42,953 nt of DNA from an uncultured Verrucomicrobia subdivision 3 bacterium (GTDB lineage: Bacteria > Verrucomicrobiota > Verrucomicrobiia > Limisphaerales > UBA11358). Shown here piece by piece: positions 41,810 to 42,953 of this stretch (its first letter is position 1; the number at the start of each line of letters is the position of its first letter). The notes beneath the pieces were generated by a model. The model was not told the DNA's origin, ran no database searches, and saw nothing but the letters and a program-made list of their open reading frames with translations. The stretch lies in assembly GCA_903889895.1 (NCBI GenBank), contig CAISYZ010000059.1, positions 1-42,953 of the forward strand, given 5' to 3'. Both the position numbers and the translations under genes were made by a program.

Positions 41810-41952
41810 CTGGTTTCTCGTTTCTGATTTGGTTTCTGTCAACCGTCAACAATTTGCCGGCTGGTATTTGGTTTAGCTTTGATTTTGCAGCCGAATTGAG
41901 GTTAACGCGCTGGCACCAATTGGCGTCAACAGCGCGTCAACACCCCACCGTC

Positions 41953-42390
41953 TCAAAACGGAATTTCCCCATCATACGACGGCATTTCGTCTATCGGGGC
42001 GACCGCAACCGTTTCATTTTTAACCACGTCAAACGCCGTGACACTTTCGCGCGTCACGCCATCGCGCCCAATCCAAGGCGAGTTGCAGATGCGTAGTTGT
42101 TTCCCCAACAGCGTCGAGTTATCCGGCAGTGGTTGCTCCAAAGGCAGGCTTAATGACCGCTTGAACGCGCGAACCAGCGCACGCGCACGCGGCGAGTCAC
42201 CCAAGGGAATGTGTCCATAAATGACTTTTCCCTTTGCAGCTTCATCATTGATGATGAAGCGCACGAGGAGCTTATTTAGCCCGCTGTTTTGAGACAGTCT
42301 TTCGTTGACCGACTCGATGTTTACGTTCCACCAGCCGAACAATTGTTCAGTCAGGGGAACCCCATTTGTGTTTAGTATGCTTGTGTTCAT
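41953..42390 (-). CDS. Small protein with an SSB-like C-terminal acidic -IPF tail
   Basis: A 145-residue protein from ATG 42390. The body has beta-rich stretches (KLLVRFIINDEAAKGKVIYGHIPLG, GKQLRICNSPWIGRDGVTRESVTAFDVV). Between them lies a basic loop, a pattern compatible with an OB-like single-strand-binding or double-strand-interacting fold. It ends PSYDGEIPF, closely matching the acidic hydrophobic tip of SSB proteins through which they recruit partners such as RecJ and primase. It shows no clear homology to SSB over the body, so this is a functional analogue at most. It stops 143 bp before the DUF3987-like ATG and starts 5 bp after the preceding gene. Confidence 0.5.
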   Translation of the reverse strand: MNTSILNTNGVPLTEQLFGWWNVNIESVNERLSQNSGLNKLLVRFIINDEAAKGKVIYGHIPLGDSPRARALVRAFKRSLSLPLEQPLPDNSTLLGKQLRICNSPWIGRDGVTRESVTAFDVVKNETVAVAPIDEMPSYDGEIPF

Positions 42391-42395
42391 TTGTT

Positions 42396-42737
42396 TTATT
42401 TGCGCCGATTGTTTTGTTTGGTTTTCCCACCGGGCGCAACGGTGGGAAATTTTTGAAAATTTGATTTTGCGCGAAGTTCGGAGGGAAGTGGCGGCGGCTC
42501 CTCGCCAGCTTTGAAACGGCGATAGGCATCCTCGGCGCTGGCCGTGTCAATCAGGCATTCAACGCCAGGGGAGCCAGGGCGAGGCACGACCAACCAGCCG
42601 GATTCGGGAGCGTAACGAGCTGCGTGGAGCAGCCGATCCACGAATTTAGTCGCACCGCCAAACACCGTGACGAGCGTTCGCTTATTGATTACCAGCGGGC
42701 GAACGCCGTTGACCAAAATGAAATTCTGATTTTCCAT
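42396..42737 (-). CDS. Small hypothetical protein, possible DNA-binding/excisionase-like
   Basis: A 113-residue protein from ATG 42737. Residues 8-40 (LVNGVRPLVINKRTLVTVFGGATKFVDRLLHAA) could form a winged-helix-like segment. Residues 45-70 (GWLVVPRPGSPGVECLIDTASAEDAYRRF) read as beta then helix, followed by a proline-rich stretch and a basic tail (KTKQNNRRK). The size, basic tail and first position in the element's leftward operon, 5 bp before the next gene, fit an excisionase or repressor, but no family match is claimed. Its ATG is immediately next to the CCA end of a tRNA-like sequence on the same strand. Confidence 0.5.
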   Translation of the reverse strand: MENQNFILVNGVRPLVINKRTLVTVFGGATKFVDRLLHAARYAPESGWLVVPRPGSPGVECLIDTASAEDAYRRFKAGEEPPPLPSELRAKSNFQKFPTVAPGGKTKQNNRRK

Positions 42738-42800
42738 TGGCGCCGCGCGCGGGAGTCGAACCCGCGTCAGCCATCCGGCTCCTTGAAGCCAGACCACGGC
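42738..42800 (-). other. tRNA-like 3' end (T arm, acceptor 3' strand, CCA), possible attachment site or truncated tRNA
   Basis: On the minus strand, GCGGG-TTCGACT-CCCGC (42765-42749) is a perfect T stem-loop with the invariant TTCGA, followed by GCGCGGC, discriminator G and CCA (42738-42740). Upstream the sequence does not give a D arm. GCCGTGG (42800-42794) could pair with six of seven acceptor bases, leaving a 28-nt hairpin (TGGCT...AGCCG) between. It is either the 3' half of a tRNA left by an integration event or a minimal tRNA-like RNA. It differs from the tRNA-Met fragment at 28446. The 153 bp after it to the window end show no credible gene. Confidence 0.5.
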
Positions 42801-42953
42801 GAAAAAAACACTTTTCTACATCTCCATTCACTGCTGTCCGGTTTAGAAACCCAGTAAACATTGATGGTTTTCGGTGTCTGGCGGTTGTGTGGTGGGTGGA
42901 AGTTGAGCAAGCGCCTGTGAAATGGGCATTTTCTCAAAGAGCGTGAGGCTCAA

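Larger units (their letters stand above)
28446..42953. mobile_element. Integrative mobilisable element in tRNA-fMet (right end outside window)
   Basis: The element begins at the tRNA-Met 3' fragment and continues past the window end. Its modules in order are tyrosine recombinase, MobA/MobC-like mobilisation genes, a conserved small mobile-element protein, a type I restriction-modification locus with an extra gene, a RecJ-like exonuclease, and a DUF3987-like/SSB-tail replication block. No mating-pair formation genes are seen, so it would depend on a helper for transfer. A complete tRNA-fMet gene in minus orientation is expected at its right end. Confidence 0.75.

Noticed and set aside
42738-42800. 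tRNA-Sec (selC) or tRNA-Leu
   Set aside because: The CTTCAAG loop and G discriminator recall selC, but the region between anticodon and T stem is too short for its long variable arm and the anticodon stem does not pair. tRNA-Leu would need an A discriminator.
42624-42946. Two plus-strand frames with RARESNPR and APRAGVEPAS
   Set aside because: These are the well-known antisense translations of a tRNA T arm, not real proteins.

Overview
The window is a GC-rich (roughly 60%) Gram-negative bacterial chromosome segment whose gene content points to the Verrucomicrobiota, perhaps the Pedosphaera/Limisphaerales side. The main clues are a prepilin-like protein with an H-X9-DG tail, a GH172 (DUF2961) protein, an NPCBM-GH27 alpha-galactosidase, secreted proteins with Ig-like repeats, a Kdo transferase (so an LPS outer membrane) and a characteristic FN3-bearing domain. 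The placement is inference from family content; no rRNA or other phylogenetic marker was compared.

Positions 1-28.4 kb look like resident chromosome. In order they hold the 3' part of valS, a Kef-type antiporter, an inositol-phosphatase-family protein, rdgB convergent with it, a GH27 alpha-galactosidase, a DUF202-like membrane protein, a GH172 protein, a prepilin-like protein, mfd, two GT-C type membrane glycosyltransferases, an NhaD/ArsB-type antiporter, a mosaic AT-rich/GC-rich FN3 gene, waaA, rpoD, an 881-residue secreted Ig-repeat protein, a GH3 glycosidase and a decayed response-regulator fragment. Two intergenic regions (1.38-1.80 kb and 10.23-10.57 kb) carry arrays with a 21-bp period but unrelated unit sequences. 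Several housekeeping genes (valS, rdgB, mfd) carry in-frame insertions of palindromic or repeat-like DNA, reminiscent of palindromic elements that colonise coding regions elsewhere.

From about 28.4 kb to at least the window end there is an integrative, mobilisable element. Its left boundary is the 3' half of an initiator-type tRNA-Met gene, including CCA, still followed by an intrinsic terminator. A tyrosine recombinase gene starts about 110 bp inside. Next come a MobA/MobC-like mobilisation pair, a small conserved mobile-element protein, and a type I restriction-modification locus in which methylase and specificity subunits are fused (HsdR then HsdMS). An unrecognised 303-residue protein follows 11 bp later. 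Convergent to this is a block of RecJ-like exonuclease, DUF3987-like protein, a small protein ending in an SSB-like acidic -IPF tail, and a 113-residue basic-tailed protein that starts directly after a tRNA-like 3' end. I read the last four as a replication/processing module (RecJ plus an SSB-tail protein plus a primase/helicase-like protein). This is inference. The right end of the element, where a complete tRNA-fMet gene would be expected, is not in the window.
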